In this document: piece by piece, positions 31,694 through 42,067 of the stretch
Numbering within the stretch: the stretch's first letter is position 1
Layout: the number at the start of each line of letters is the position of its first letter
Origin: Candidatus Paraluminiphilus aquimaris
GTDB lineage: Bacteria; Pseudomonadota; Gammaproteobacteria; Pseudomonadales; Halieaceae
Assembly (NCBI RefSeq): GCF_026230195.1
Contig: NZ_CP036501.1
Span: 1,922,001 to 1,986,000, forward strand
Direction of reading: 5' to 3'
Length of the DNA stretch: 64,000 nucleotides
Notes under the pieces: generated by a model
What the model was told of the DNA's origin: nothing
The model's input: the letters and a program-made list of their open reading frames with translations, nothing else
Database searches by the model: none
Translations under genes and position numbers: made by a program

Positions 31694-32992
31694 ATGCTAG
31701 ATCTGAAACTCGTCCGCAAAGACCCACAAGCCGTCGCTAATGCCCTGGAAAAGAAACACCACAGTTTCCCGGTGTCGCGTTTCATTACGCTCGACGCTGA
31801 GCGCAAGGAGGCCGATATTCGGTCCCAGGAACTATTAGCCGAGCGAAAGAAGGCCTCTAAGCAAATTGGCGCATTAATCGCGTCCGGCAAATCGGTGGAC
31901 GACGCGAAGGCAGAGGTCAACGAAGTACTTAATCGTCTCTCTGACGAGCTTGATCAGGCGGTAGCGCAAGCAAAGGAAATTCAGACAGCACTTGATGACT
32001 TGATGATGCAAACCCCAAACCTTCCTGATGGGGCCGTGCCCGAAGGGCGAGATGAGGACGATAATGAGGAGATTTTAAAGTGGGGCACACCGGCTGAGCT
32101 GTCTTTTACTCCCAAGGACCACGCCGATCTTGGTGAAGCCTTAGGTCAACTCGATTTTGAGCTGGCAGGCAAGATTACCGGTAGCCGCTTTAGCGTTATG
32201 CAGGGCGGATTAGCGCGACTACAACGTGCGTTGACCCAGTTCATGCTGGATACACACACGCAAACACACGGCTACACAGAGGTTTATGTGCCGTTTATTG
32301 TCAATTCTGACTCGCTATATGGTACGGGCCAGCTACCGAAGTTCGCCGAGGATTCCTTCAAGCTTGAAGGGGATTCCGATTATTATCTAATACCAACCGC
32401 CGAAGTGCCTGTCACCAACATGCTGAGAGACCGTATCGTTGAAGATGCGGAGTTGGGGGAGGGCGGACTTCGCTTCACAGCACATACGCCGTGTTTCCGG
32501 AGCGAGGCGGGGAGTTACGGGAGAGATACACGCGGGTTGATTCGCCAGCATCAATTTGAAAAAGTTGAGTTGGTGCAAGCCGTTCGACCCGAACAGTCTG
32601 ACGAGGCCCTGGAAGCCCTTACCGGTCATGCGGAAGCGATCTTACAGGCTCTGGAGCTTCCTTATCGTAAGGTGCGACTGTGCGGTGGCGATCTGGGATT
32701 CAGTGCAGCCCTTACCTACGATCTAGAAGTGTGGTTGCCCGGTCAGAGTGCATACCGTGAGATATCAAGTTGTTCGAATTTTAGAGACTACCAAGCAAGA
32801 AGAATGCAAGCACGATGGCGAAACCCCACGACGGGCAAGCCTGAGCTCCTTCATACCCTGAACGGTTCCGGTTTGGCAGTGGGTAGGACGCTGGTGGCGG
32901 TGGTTGAGAACGGACAACAAGCTGACGGCTCCATTGTCCTTCCCGCGGCAATTGCGGCCTACATGGGCACCGATATCATTACCCCACGTTAA
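31694..32992 (+). CDS. serS: Seryl-tRNA synthetase
   Basis: 432 residues. The N-terminal coiled-coil arm (about 25-110) recognises the tRNA-Ser variable arm. The class II core has motif 2 [24 protein letters not shown] and motif 3 [23 protein letters not shown]-type segment precedes the catalytic domain. The gap of 59 bases after crcB probably carries a separate promoter. It is convergent with prc, with no clear terminator in the 40 bases between. Confidence 0.97.
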   Translation: MLDLKLVRKDPQAVANALEKKHHSFPVSRFITLDAERKEADIRSQELLAERKKASKQIGALIASGKSVDDAKAEVNEVLNRLSDELDQAVAQAKEIQTALDDLMMQTPNLPDGAVPEGRDEDDNEEILKWGTPAELSFTPKDHADLGEALGQLDFELAGKITGSRFSVMQGGLARLQRALTQFMLDTHTQTHGYTEVYVPFIVNSDSLYGTGQLPKFAEDSFKLEGDSDYYLIPTAEVPVTNMLRDRIVEDAELGEGGLRFTAHTPCFRSEAGSYGRDTRGLIRQHQFEKVELVQAVRPEQSDEALEALTGHAEAILQALELPYRKVRLCGGDLGFSAALTYDLEVWLPGQSAYREISSCSNFRDYQARRMQARWRNPTTGKPELLHTLNGSGLAVGRTLVAVVENGQQADGSIVLPAAIAAYMGTDIITPR

Positions 32993-33032
32993 TAAGCAGA
33001 TTTCGCTTTACACAGCAGTTTAGGCTGGGCTT

Positions 33033-35129
33033 TTAGCGAACACTCGCCCTAGCCATCACAGGTCCCGAAAGGTTGATGGCATCGACAAGAATGCGTGCTG
33101 TTTCGGTGATCAATGCATCTTCATCATCGATACTTGCGGACTCTTCATCAGATTCAGACTCCGAGCCCGGATCCAAGGTATCTTCAGCTGTGTCGAACAT
33201 CTCATCAAGCGATAGCAGGGCGTCCATCCCCTTCGCTTGCCTTCTTGTATTTTCGATGGCGAGGTACTGAGCTTCTTGATCTTCACGCTGCGCTACTCGC
33301 GCTTGCTGGTTCAGCGGCAATTGCTCGGTCCCATTGATGTCTTCGGCTAACGCTTTCTGATCCCAAATGTACTGAAAATCCGCATTAGCGTTTGCCCGCT
33401 CGGTGTGGTTCGCAAGCAATGTCGGCAAAATAGCGTCAATGGCACCATAATTTTTGTGGCGAACGGGCGCTATACGATCCCAGTCAAGGGCCTTCTCCAG
33501 TGAGCTTTCACCGATTTCGTCGTGCTGAAGCAGGGAAGGGTAGCTAATGTCAGGAATAACACCCCTGTGCTGCGTACTCTCGCCTGAGATTCGGTAGAAC
33601 TTGCTCTCGGTAATCTTAAGCTGACCCTCGGGCAGATCGAGCAACGTCTGCACAGTGCCTTTGCCAAAACTCCGATCACCAACAATTATGGCGCGTCCGT
33701 AGTCCTGTAGGGCGGCAGCAAAAATCTCAGAGGCAGAGGCGCTCAAGCGATCGATCATGACCGCCACGGGGCCCTCGTAAAAGGGGCCTCTACGGCGTTT
33801 TCCGTCACGCCACACTCGTGAGCCAGTGCCCTTAATTTGCACTGTAGGGCCGTATTCGATGAAAAGACCTGTCAACTCATTGGCCTCTCTTAGCGATCCA
33901 CCACCATTGCCCCTCAAGTCGATTACCAATCCGTCGACTCCCGCTTCATTCAGTTCAGCAACGAGCTTACCTACGTCCCGTGTGGTCGACCGAAACTCAG
34001 GATCTCCTTTTCTGTACGCGTCAAAGTCGAGGTAAAAAGCCGGTACGTCTATAACACCTATTTTTCTAGGTGAGCCGTCTAAATCATTGATTTCTATTAT
34101 TTTTGACTGAGCAGCCTGCTCTTCCAAGCGGACTTCGTTGCGTGTAATAACCAGCCGACGAACCTCGTCCGCACGACCGGCCGCAGGAATAACATCAAGG
34201 CGGACCACCGTGCCTTTTTTTCCTCGCACCAAATCAACAACGTCATCCAAGCGCCACCCAATGACATCCGTGATGGGGCCGTCGTCACCTTGCCCGACAC
34301 CAATAATAAGCTCAGCAGCCGCAAGGTCGCTTTGCTGGTCGGCTGGACCAGCAGGGACGACCCTAACAACTTTGACGTATTCGTCCTCGTTCTGAAGCAC
34401 AGCGCCAATTCCTTCAAGACTCAAACGCATGTCAATATCGAAGTTTTCGGCGCGACGTGGCGAAAAATAACTGGTGTGAGGGTCAAATTGAGAGGTGAGG
34501 GCGTTCGCGTATACCGCAAAGACGTCCTGCGCATTGTATTGCTCTAGGCGCTTTAGCTGGTTTTCGTAGCGTTTTTTAAGCGTCGGTGCGATCTCATCCT
34601 CAGCTTTATCCGCCATTTTAAGGCTCAGCACCTGGTTCTTTAACCGTTTTCGCCAGCGTTCAGAAAGCTCGGCGGAGGAGGTTGCCCACTCACGCTCGGT
34701 GGGATCGCGTTCAATAAACTCCTCTTTGTCGTAGTCAAAGCGCTGAGCAACGTCATCCATGTCGTCAATTATGTTGCGTAGCTGCGCGGAGGCAATCGAT
34801 CGATACCGGTCATAAACCTCGATAGCAGGGTATAACTCACCTTTGCGACCTAGGTCATCAAGCGTAGTCTGATATTCAGAGAACGCATCTACGTCAGATT
34901 GTGTGAAATACAAATGTGAAGGATCAAGCCGCTCCAAGTAGGTCTGCAGGTGCGCCTGTGCCATTTTGTCGTTGTAGCGTTTATCAACGAAATGCGTGTC
35001 TTCGAGCTCTGTAATGAGTGCACGAAGCGTCCATTTCTGTTCACGGGTGGTTTCTAGCTCTGCATATGCGAGTGGAGCGCTGAGCGCGAATACACAAACG
35101 ATATGAGTGAGGAGTTGCTTGTATCGCAT
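33033..35129 (-). CDS. prc: C-terminal processing periplasmic protease Prc (Tsp)
   Basis: 698 residues from ATG 35129, where GGAAG lies 8 bases upstream. The first in-frame ATG 35144 and a further 5' extension are less likely. The N-terminus is a signal peptide (MRYKQLLTHIVCVFALSAPLAYAE). A helical N-terminal domain, a PDZ domain (about 230-330) and an S41 protease domain follow. The Ser nucleophile is in SASASEIFAAAL and the Lys in SFGKGTVQTLLDLP. Prc trims or degrades periplasmic proteins with nonpolar C-termini and SsrA tags. The tail is acidic, with a Ser/Glu/Asp-rich stretch. Confidence 0.94.
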   Translation of the reverse strand: MRYKQLLTHIVCVFALSAPLAYAELETTREQKWTLRALITELEDTHFVDKRYNDKMAQAHLQTYLERLDPSHLYFTQSDVDAFSEYQTTLDDLGRKGELYPAIEVYDRYRSIASAQLRNIIDDMDDVAQRFDYDKEEFIERDPTEREWATSSAELSERWRKRLKNQVLSLKMADKAEDEIAPTLKKRYENQLKRLEQYNAQDVFAVYANALTSQFDPHTSYFSPRRAENFDIDMRLSLEGIGAVLQNEDEYVKVVRVVPAGPADQQSDLAAAELIIGVGQGDDGPITDVIGWRLDDVVDLVRGKKGTVVRLDVIPAAGRADEVRRLVITRNEVRLEEQAAQSKIIEINDLDGSPRKIGVIDVPAFYLDFDAYRKGDPEFRSTTRDVGKLVAELNEAGVDGLVIDLRGNGGGSLREANELTGLFIEYGPTVQIKGTGSRVWRDGKRRRGPFYEGPVAVMIDRLSASASEIFAAALQDYGRAIIVGDRSFGKGTVQTLLDLPEGQLKITESKFYRISGESTQHRGVIPDISYPSLLQHDEIGESSLEKALDWDRIAPVRHKNYGAIDAILPTLLANHTERANANADFQYIWDQKALAEDINGTEQLPLNQQARVAQREDQEAQYLAIENTRRQAKGMDALLSLDEMFDTAEDTLDPGSESESDEESASIDDEDALITETARILVDAINLSGPVMARASVR

Positions 35130-35281
35130 CGAAAAAGCTTCCATAAAAGTAAAAACAGAGCGCGCCCGTGTGCTCAAACAGCGCGTATTCGTATTCGTAA
35201 GCGTAGCGTAATTGCTGCCATTACCACAGATACGAAAGGGGCCTTTACCTGGACTGCACTGTATCCTTTTCTCATATTTAA

Positions 35282-35297
35282 CATAATATACATTATG
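35282..35297. promoter_or_regulatory. Palindrome between prc and the metallohydrolase gene
   Basis: CATAAT (35282-35287) and ATTATG (35292-35297) form a perfect inverted repeat with a 4-base spacer in an AT-rich stretch of a divergent intergenic region. It lies 71 bases upstream of the metallohydrolase ATG. ArsR-type regulators such as BigR use AT-rich palindromes in front of related genes, so this is a candidate operator. It could also overlap a -10 element. Confidence 0.4.
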
Positions 35298-35368
35298 CGC
35301 ATTTTAAGATGGTGCTTTGGGGTGTAGGATACGCCTGACACTGTGAGTTATCGGTAACGCTCTCACCT

Positions 35369-36283
35369 ATGCAAAAGCCAGATCATTCAACGCCTCATGT
35401 AGAAGCCTTTTACGACGAAGCGACCTCTACACTTTCTTACGTCGTGGCCGACACGGACAATAAGGTGTGCGTGGTAATTGACCCAGTGCTGGACATAAAC
35501 GATGGCGCCGCCGAAATTTCGACACATAGCGCGGACCGAATTGTCAGGTTCATTGAGGAGCGCGAGCTGCGCGCTGTCTACGTTTTTGAGACACACGCGC
35601 ATGCAGACCATCTGAGCGCCAGTTATTACCTTAAGCAGAAACTCGGTGCAAAAATCGGGATCTCTAGCCTTATCGGTGATATACAGCGTAAGTTCGCTGA
35701 CATTTACTCTGAGTCACCACATTTTGCCGTCGACGGCTCGCAGTTCGACATCTTGCTCACAGATCAGCAAACACTGTCGCTTGGCGCACTTCAAATAACC
35801 GCATTGCATTCTCCTGGCCACACACCTGCCTGTATGGCGTATCACATTGGCGATGCGCTGTTTGTTGGGGATACATTATTCATGCCTGATTCGGGCACTG
35901 CGCGCTGTGACTTTCCAGGTGGCAACGCGAGTGAGTTGTATTTCTCTATTAAACGGTTGCTTGAGTTGCCAGAATCGACCCGGGTTTTCGTTTGTCACGA
36001 TTATCAGCCGAACGGTAGACCGCTGGCCTATGAAGCGAGTATCCGCAGGCATCGTATGGAGAATATCCATGTGCGAGACGGCGTCTCTGAGATTGAGTTT
36101 GTAACGATGCGACAAGCGAGAGACAGGCAGCTTCCTATGCCAAAACTCATGATTCCTTCCATGCAGGTCAATATTCGCGCAGGCGCCCTTCCCAGGCATC
36201 CTGTGTCAGCGCGGCCCGTTATCACCCTGCCAATCAACGCTTTCGGCGGCGAAGATCTTAGCGAAATTGTTGAAAATCAATAA
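35369..36283 (+). CDS. Blh/persulfide-dioxygenase-like metallo-beta-lactamase-fold hydrolase
   Basis: 304 residues. The metal motif THAHADHLSA is followed by SPGHTPACMAYHIGD, FVGDTLFMPDSGTARCDFPGG, VCHDY and a C-terminal RDGVSEIEFV...MP.LMIPSMQVNIRAG block. This pattern is typical of the Blh group, related to ETHE1 persulfide dioxygenases that oxidise glutathione persulfide to sulfite. Sulfur detoxification is therefore the likely role, inferred from family. No rhodanese, BigR or sulfite exporter gene is adjacent. It is divergent from prc and convergent with the acyl-CoA dehydrogenase. Confidence 0.85.
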   Translation: MQKPDHSTPHVEAFYDEATSTLSYVVADTDNKVCVVIDPVLDINDGAAEISTHSADRIVRFIEERELRAVYVFETHAHADHLSASYYLKQKLGAKIGISSLIGDIQRKFADIYSESPHFAVDGSQFDILLTDQQTLSLGALQITALHSPGHTPACMAYHIGDALFVGDTLFMPDSGTARCDFPGGNASELYFSIKRLLELPESTRVFVCHDYQPNGRPLAYEASIRRHRMENIHVRDGVSEIEFVTMRQARDRQLPMPKLMIPSMQVNIRAGALPRHPVSARPVITLPINAFGGEDLSEIVENQ

Positions 36284-36346
36284 GTAACGCTAGATTTCTT
36301 CGCTTGATTTAAGGAAGGAGACATCCTACGGAATGGGGCTGCCGAC

Positions 36347-37567
36347 TCATTCCGAATAACGATCGATGATTTGCTTGCCCAAGGCCATTTGATGCACTTG
36401 ATCGGGCCCATCTGCCTGTCGACACCATCGTGCGTAGTTGTATGCCTCTGCCATCATGTAGTCCTCGGTTAACCCCCCTGCCCCATGAATTTGCATGCAA
36501 CGATCAATGACCTTTTGCACGAGAAATGGGATGGTGGTCTTCGTCGCTGCAATCATATCGACGGAGGCGGGAACGCCCTGACTGTCGATTTTGTGGCATG
36601 CCTTGAGGAGAAGTAATCGGGCCATCTCTATTTCCGAGAAACATTTCGAAATGTCTTCTCTCACGCTTTGGTGCTTACTCAAAAGCCGTCCGAAGGTAGT
36701 GCGGCTATTGGCTCGCTGGCATGCAAGTTCCAAGGAGCGTTGAGCCGCACCAATTAATCTCATGCAGTGATGCATGCGACCTGGACCAAGCCGCCCTTGG
36801 GCTATTTCAAAACCCCTACCCTCGCCTAATAAAATATGGTCAAGGGGCACTCGGACGTCTTTAAAAATGATCTCTGCGTGTCCAATGGGGGCGTCGTCGT
36901 AACCCAGTGTCGTGAGCGGTCTTACGAGCGTAACGCCAGGAGTGTCCTTTGGCACCAGTATTTGGGACTGCTGTAGATGTCGATTTGGATTTGTGGGATC
37001 AGACTTCCCCATCACAATAAGGATCTTAGTGCGTTCATACATGGCGTTTGTAATGAACCATTTGTGGCCATTAAGAACCCACTCCTGACCCTTTTTCTCT
37101 ATCCGTAGTTCGACGTTTGTCGCATCGCTTGAAGCCACCTGAGGCTCTGTCATTGCGTATGAGGAACGTATCTGACCCTCAAGCAATGGTGTTAACCACG
37201 TATCACGCTGTGCCTGGGTCGCGTAATTCATGAAGACTTCCATATTCCCCGTATCCGGAGCGTTACAGTTAAATACCTCTGGTGACCAAATAACCCGACC
37301 CATAATCTCAGCAAGTGGCGCGTAATCGAAAAATGACAGACCGCCGTGATCACAATATTCAGCATGCTCCTCAGGCACAAAGAGGTTCCAAAGCCCGGCC
37401 GCTTGGGCGTGGGCCTTCAACTCATCCATCAACGGCAAGGGTGCAAAGCGATTGGTGGCGCCACGAAGTTGTGCGGCGTAGGCCTCTTCGTTTGGGTAGA
37501 TATACGCTTCCATGAAGGCCGTAAGGCGCGCTGATAACTGCTGTGACTTCTGACTGAACTCGTACAT
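36347..37567 (-). CDS. Acyl-CoA dehydrogenase family protein
   Basis: 406 residues with the three-domain acyl-CoA dehydrogenase layout: N-terminal helices, a beta domain (YAMTEPQVASSDATNVEL and WVLNGHKWFITNA) and C-terminal helices (RTTFGRLLSKHQSVRED, then QIHGAGGLTEDYMMAEAYNYAR). The C-terminal half resembles the ACAD10/11-like branch that acts on long or unusual acyl-CoAs, but the substrate is not readable. It should pass electrons to ETF, encoded at 52482-54160. It stands alone, downstream of sohB on the same strand. Confidence 0.88.
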   Translation of the reverse strand: MYEFSQKSQQLSARLTAFMEAYIYPNEEAYAAQLRGATNRFAPLPLMDELKAHAQAAGLWNLFVPEEHAEYCDHGGLSFFDYAPLAEIMGRVIWSPEVFNCNAPDTGNMEVFMNYATQAQRDTWLTPLLEGQIRSSYAMTEPQVASSDATNVELRIEKKGQEWVLNGHKWFITNAMYERTKILIVMGKSDPTNPNRHLQQSQILVPKDTPGVTLVRPLTTLGYDDAPIGHAEIIFKDVRVPLDHILLGEGRGFEIAQGRLGPGRMHHCMRLIGAAQRSLELACQRANSRTTFGRLLSKHQSVREDISKCFSEIEMARLLLLKACHKIDSQGVPASVDMIAATKTTIPFLVQKVIDRCMQIHGAGGLTEDYMMAEAYNYARWCRQADGPDQVHQMALGKQIIDRYSE

Positions 37568-37622
37568 GACTGCCTCTGCCTTAATCGCTGTTTTCGTATT
37601 CCCTGAATTTGTTAACGCCGCG

Positions 37623-37672
37623 GTCCTTTGACCGAATCAACTAGCGCTGAGGACAGCGCCGCGGTCAAGGAC
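37623..37672 (-). repeat. Nested inverted repeat between sohB and the acyl-CoA dehydrogenase
   Basis: Inner arms GCGCTG (37644-37649) and CAGCGC (37654-37659) have an AGGA loop. Outer arms GTCCTTTGACCG (37623-37634) and CGGTCAAGGAC (37662-37672) match except for one missing base. CCGCGG occurs at both outer flanks (37618-37623 and 37659-37664). No T-run follows on either strand. It may be a processing or attenuating structure or a bound site. Function is unknown. Confidence 0.5.
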
Positions 37673-37700
37673 GAGGCTTGTCCGAGTTAAAAATGAGCGC

Positions 37701-38780
37701 TTAGAGGTAACGTGACTCGGTTAGTCGCTGCCACAGTCTTATCACAAGACGGTCAAAGGTGACTTCTGCTGCGAAGCCCATGCGCTCAGCGAGCTTTTGT
37801 TTTCGGCGGTAATGCACCTCGAACAAATCTCTTTCCTCTGTTTGGGACTGCAGATAGCTATCCGATGTTGAAATGGCGTCTATTAATCCCTCGTTGAGCG
37901 CCTGAGAGCCGTACCACACCTCTCCCGTGGCCACCTGGTCAACGTTAACAGCTGGGCGATTAGTGGCTACAAACTGCTTAAATAGACCGTGGGTCTCCTC
38001 GAGCTCGTTTTCAAACTTTCTGCGCCCTTTATCGGTGTTCTCGCCAAACATGGTGACCGTACGCTTGTATTCACCGGCGGTGAATTGCTCAAAGTCGACG
38101 TCATTTTTTTTGAGGAGGCGGTGGAAGTTAGGAAGTTGTGCGACGACACCAATCGACCCCAAAATGGCAAACGGCGCCGCTAAGATGCGATCTCCAACAC
38201 ACGCCATCATATAACCGCCGCTGGCAGCCACTTTGTCGACCGCAATAACTAGGGTGACGCCCGCATCTTTAATGCGCGAGAGTTGACTGGCTGCAAGACC
38301 GTAACCGTGGACGACGCCTCCAGGGCTTTCGAGTCGAATCAGCACTTCATCACCCTCTTGCACGTTGGGTAATATCGCCGATATCTCCTCGCGTAACGCA
38401 TCCACCTGCGATGCCATAACGTCACCTTCAAAGTCGAGCACGAAGGTCCTAGGGCGTTCACTCGCAAGGTTCAGCGTATCGGTAGACGCTTGTGCACTTG
38501 CTTTTAATCGCGCCTTCTCTGCTTTTGCTTTGCTCTTGGCTGATTTCTTATCGTGTTTTGCACGAATCTGAGCGGCCTCGGGAGTTTCAGATAAATCGCG
38601 GATTGCGGCTGTGTAAGCATCAAATCGATCGTTGATCGACTTAACTTCTATATACCCTTCGTCGGGCCCTTTACCTTTCTGGCCCGCTGTGCCGGCAATG
38701 AGAAGCACAATTGCTCCGACAGCAACAACAATGAGCAGTGTTTGCGCGGCGAAAAGACCGAGTTCGTATAAAAATTCCAA
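37701..38780 (-). CDS. sohB: Inner-membrane S49 protease SohB
   Basis: 359 residues. There is one N-terminal membrane span (about 8-30), a charged Lys/Ala-rich coiled region (about 70-105), then the S49 (SppA-type) domain with LRLESPGGVVHGYG-like strand-loop, the Ser in VAASGGYMMACVGD and the Lys region EYKRTVTMFGENT. Its substrates are poorly known; signal-peptide or membrane-protein quality control is the usual suggestion. It follows nudC by 16 bases on the same strand. Confidence 0.92.
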   Translation of the reverse strand: MEFLYELGLFAAQTLLIVVAVGAIVLLIAGTAGQKGKGPDEGYIEVKSINDRFDAYTAAIRDLSETPEAAQIRAKHDKKSAKSKAKAEKARLKASAQASTDTLNLASERPRTFVLDFEGDVMASQVDALREEISAILPNVQEGDEVLIRLESPGGVVHGYGLAASQLSRIKDAGVTLVIAVDKVAASGGYMMACVGDRILAAPFAILGSIGVVAQLPNFHRLLKKNDVDFEQFTAGEYKRTVTMFGENTDKGRRKFENELEETHGLFKQFVATNRPAVNVDQVATGEVWYGSQALNEGLIDAISTSDSYLQSQTEERDLFEVHYRRKQKLAERMGFAAEVTFDRLVIRLWQRLTESRYL

Positions 38781-38796
38781 AGTATGTCCCTAAATC

Positions 38797-39609
38797 TTAT
38801 GCGTTTTGTGCGTTAAGAAAGCTATTAATCAGTTGTCCGGCTATTGAAAAAGCGGGGGGAACAGGCGGTAGATTGTCAGGCTTACACCAAATAGCCTCAT
38901 CGATCTCCTCAGGATCGATATTGATCTCACCCGAGCGCCATTTGGCCGTAAAACCGAGCATCAATTGACCGGGGAACGGCCAGGGCTGTGAGCCATGATA
39001 CTGGATATTGTCGACCTCTAGCCCGACCTCCTCCATGACCTCACGTTGGACCGCTTGTTCACAGGTCTCACCCGGCTCGACAAAGCCTGCGAGGCAGCTG
39101 TAGAAGCGCCTATTGGCACCTGCCCCAGCCGCTAAAAGAATCTCATCATCGCGCGAGATGAGTACGATGACACAAGGTGATAAGCGAGGGTACACGCTTA
39201 ATCCACAGGGCTCGCATGCACGACTCTGCCCCTTATCTGCAAGAACCGTTTCGCGCCCACATCGTCCACAGTACCGATGATCTCTTTCCCAATTCAGTAG
39301 CTGATAAGCGCGCCCGACAACATCGAATAGGGCTTGGCTAGAACGCCCAAGAAGAGCAAAAAGATTTCCACTTGTGTACTTCATGACGTCAAGTTCGTTT
39401 GTCCGAACTTTACAAGCGTAAACGGGTTTTTCATCCAAATAGCCCACTGACGTGAGGTCACTGACCTCGTCGAAGTCTGCTTGGAGACTGGCAAGTGGAA
39501 TGGGCGCGCCTTGGCTACCCATCAGTTCACTGACTAAGTTTCGCCCATGAAAGGCCCAAACCAAGTCATCTGGACTTGCGGGGGCCGTGGGTCTTGAAAA
39601 ATTTAACAT
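38797..39609 (-). CDS. nudC: NAD+ diphosphatase / RNA deNADding enzyme NudC
   Basis: 270 residues from ATG 39609, supported by GAGGAG 6 bases upstream; the two earlier ATGs would put that site inside the gene. A zinc ribbon (CGRCGR...CEPCG) precedes the Nudix box GFVEPGETCEQAVQREVMEEVGL, which has all catalytic Glu residues. The C-terminal QPWPFPGQLMLGF is the NudC-specific SQPWPFPxS-like motif. It removes NAD caps from RNA and hydrolyses NAD(H). It is probably co-transcribed with sohB. Confidence 0.94.
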   Translation of the reverse strand: MLNFSRPTAPASPDDLVWAFHGRNLVSELMGSQGAPIPLASLQADFDEVSDLTSVGYLDEKPVYACKVRTNELDVMKYTSGNLFALLGRSSQALFDVVGRAYQLLNWERDHRYCGRCGRETVLADKGQSRACEPCGLSVYPRLSPCVIVLISRDDEILLAAGAGANRRFYSCLAGFVEPGETCEQAVQREVMEEVGLEVDNIQYHGSQPWPFPGQLMLGFTAKWRSGEINIDPEEIDEAIWCKPDNLPPVPPAFSIAGQLINSFLNAQNA

Positions 39610-39819
39610 GCGCATCTCCTCGGGCGACCATACTAGGTGCACAGCACATCTTGCTCAAGTATTGTTAAGCACCAGTTGGCCTTGCCCCCACATCGACCTT
39701 CCAAGGACTCGCGGCTTCGTTTAACCTGATCTAACACTCACTCGTCCAACCCTGCGCGCACTGCGTATAGCCACTGCGTTTTGGGCGCTTGAAAGCTAAC
39801 TATAAAAGGACACAGCTGT

Positions 39820-41325
39820 ATGAATACTGCCCTAGCCAATCCCTATTGGCGCAATTTCCTCGGGTCTTCGCCCGATTGGTACAAAAAGACCATAATTGCC
39901 TTCTTGATCATCAACCCCATTCTTTTTCACACGGTTGGTCCTTTTGTCACCGGCTGGGTCCTGATTGGACAGTTTATTTTTACGCTAGCTTTGGCCCTGC
40001 AGTGCTACCCGCTTCAGCCCGGTGGCTTGTTAGCGATTGAGGCTATAGCTATTGGCATGGCCGATCCTCACACCGTCTTTCACGAGGCAGAAGCAAACTT
40101 TGAGGTGATCTTGCTACTTATGTTCATGGTGGCCGGCATCTACTTCATGAAGGAGCTTCTACTCTTCATCTTCACCAAAATACTTCTGCGCGTTAAGTCC
40201 AAGAAAGTGCTGTCACTCCTCTTTTCATTAGTCGCAGCTGTATTGTCGGCTTTCTTGGACGCACTTACGGTAACCGCCGTACTCATTAGTGTGGGTGTTG
40301 GATTTTTTACGGTTTATCACAAAGTGGCGTCAGGGACTGTCTTTGACGATGCTCAACACGATCACACGACGGACGATACTGTAAAAGCCGAAAACGAAGC
40401 GGATCTTGAGCAGTTCAGAGCGTTCCTGCGAAGCTTGCTAATGCACGGTGCGGTTGGCACGGCGCTTGGCGGCGTGTGTACGCTAGTAGGTGAGCCGCAG
40501 AATCTACTGATTGCAACGGTCGCAGACTGGGATTTCGTTGAGTTCTTCCTGCTTATGGCGCCGATTACCATGCCCGTTTTGGTTGCGGGATTACTGACAT
40601 GTCTCATCCTCGAGCAAACGGGTGTGTTTGGGTACGGCGCACTTTTGCCACCAAAGGTGCGTTCGGTGTTAGAGGAGTTTCAAGCGCAAGAAAACGCCAA
40701 GGCGACCCCTGCATCAAACGCACGTCTCGTCGTTCAGGCGTTGGTAGCCCTCGTTTTGGTCGTAGGTCTAGCGCTTCATTTGGCCGCAGTTGGCCTAATT
40801 GGCTTGATGGTTATCGTGCTGCTCACTGCCTTCAACGGCATTGTCGAAGAGCACAAGCTCGGACATGCGTTTGAAGAGGCGCTGCCGTTCACAGCCTTGT
40901 TGGTTGTCTTCTTTGCCATTGTCGCCGTGATTCATGAACAGCACCTATTCTCGCCGGTGATTGAGGCGGTACTGGCAATGGAGAGTAGTGTGAGGCCCGC
41001 GATGTTCTTCCTCGCTAACGGTATCTTGTCGATGATCTCTGACAATGTATTCGTCGCAACGGTATACATCTCTGAAGTCAAAACAGCCCTGGACAATGGT
41101 GTTATCACCCGAGCGGAGTTCGATCAGCTTGCGGTGGCGATTAATACGGGAACAAACCTACCTTCGGTTGCGACGCCCAATGGGCAGGCTGCCTTTTTGT
41201 TCTTACTGACCTCTGCCCTCGCTCCGCTTATCCGCCTCTCGTATGGCCGCATGGTCATCATGGCATTACCGTACACGGTTGTATTAACGGCGGTAGGTTT
41301 AACGGCGGTTATCTACACGCTCTGA
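39820..41325 (+). CDS. nhaB: Na+/H+ antiporter NhaB
   Basis: 501 residues with about 12 membrane spans. The NhaB N-terminus ([16 protein letters not shown]), [34 protein letters not shown] and [25 protein letters not shown] are all conserved. It exports Na+ in exchange for protons, consistent with a marine habitat. ATG 39820 has AAGGA 8 bases upstream. It is divergent from nudC and convergent with dnaQ. Confidence 0.96.
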   Translation: MNTALANPYWRNFLGSSPDWYKKTIIAFLIINPILFHTVGPFVTGWVLIGQFIFTLALALQCYPLQPGGLLAIEAIAIGMADPHTVFHEAEANFEVILLLMFMVAGIYFMKELLLFIFTKILLRVKSKKVLSLLFSLVAAVLSAFLDALTVTAVLISVGVGFFTVYHKVASGTVFDDAQHDHTTDDTVKAENEADLEQFRAFLRSLLMHGAVGTALGGVCTLVGEPQNLLIATVADWDFVEFFLLMAPITMPVLVAGLLTCLILEQTGVFGYGALLPPKVRSVLEEFQAQENAKATPASNARLVVQALVALVLVVGLALHLAAVGLIGLMVIVLLTAFNGIVEEHKLGHAFEEALPFTALLVVFFAIVAVIHEQHLFSPVIEAVLAMESSVRPAMFFLANGILSMISDNVFVATVYISEVKTALDNGVITRAEFDQLAVAINTGTNLPSVATPNGQAAFLFLLTSALAPLIRLSYGRMVIMALPYTVVLTAVGLTAVIYTL

Positions 41326-41352
41326 GCATAACGTACGTTGCAGTGAGGCGCT

Positions 41353-42066
41353 TTAGCGGCGCCACACTGCACCGTCGTCGCAACGCTCACTCAGTACGTC
41401 CAGCCTAGCTTCGTGATCGGCTAATTCCTCCTCAGAGGGGCTTATGACGCGTAATCGCGGCCGGCCTTCGGGGAGCCGTCGAATGGCAGAAGCGGATCCA
41501 GAACCAATCCCTGCCCCCTCCTCATCTGGAGAGAGCCCAAGACTCGTTTGCCCACCCGTCATGAGTAAGTAAACGTCTGCCAAGATCTCAGCATCAAGCA
41601 ATGCACCGTGCAGCGTGCGGTTACTGTTATCTACCGCGTAACGCTGACACAGTGCATCGAGGTTGTTGCGTTGACCTGGGTGTCTACTGCGCGCTAGCTG
41701 CAAACTGTCGGTCACGTTGCAATAAGAGGAAACGGGAGCACTGGCCGGATCTAAAAGCTTAAATTCGGCTTCAATAAAGCCCACATCGAATGGCGCATTG
41801 TGAATGACTAAGTCAGCGCCTCTGATGAACTCGAGAAACTCATCCGCAACCCGGGAAAACACCGGTTTGTCTGCGAGGAATTCTTCAGTGATGCCGTGAA
41901 CTTCGAGGGCACCTTGGTCAATGGCTCGCTGAGGCTTGATGTACTGATGATAGTGACGCCCTGTCAGCTTACGATCGATAATCTCGACACAACCTATCTC
42001 GATGATGCGGTGGCCTTGACTGACTTCAAGCCCGGTCGTCTCTGTGTCTAGTACAACTTGTCGCAC
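41353..42066 (-). CDS. dnaQ: DNA polymerase III epsilon subunit (proofreading exonuclease)
   Basis: 237 residues from GTG 42066, with GGAGAAGAG just upstream and one base after the rnhA stop. Upstream codons in frame do not match the family. DEDDh motifs are VLDTETTGLE (ExoI), IHNAPFDVGF (ExoII) and HGALLDAEILADVY (ExoIII). The clamp-binding motif QTSLGL is present, as in E. coli QTSMAF. A flexible C-terminal tail should bind the alpha subunit. E. coli also has dnaQ next to rnhA, but divergent; here they are co-directional. Confidence 0.95.
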   Translation of the reverse strand: MRQVVLDTETTGLEVSQGHRIIEIGCVEIIDRKLTGRHYHQYIKPQRAIDQGALEVHGITEEFLADKPVFSRVADEFLEFIRGADLVIHNAPFDVGFIEAEFKLLDPASAPVSSYCNVTDSLQLARSRHPGQRNNLDALCQRYAVDNSNRTLHGALLDAEILADVYLLMTGGQTSLGLSPDEEGAGIGSGSASAIRRLPEGRPRLRVISPSEEELADHEARLDVLSERCDDGAVWRR

Positions 42067-42067
42067 G

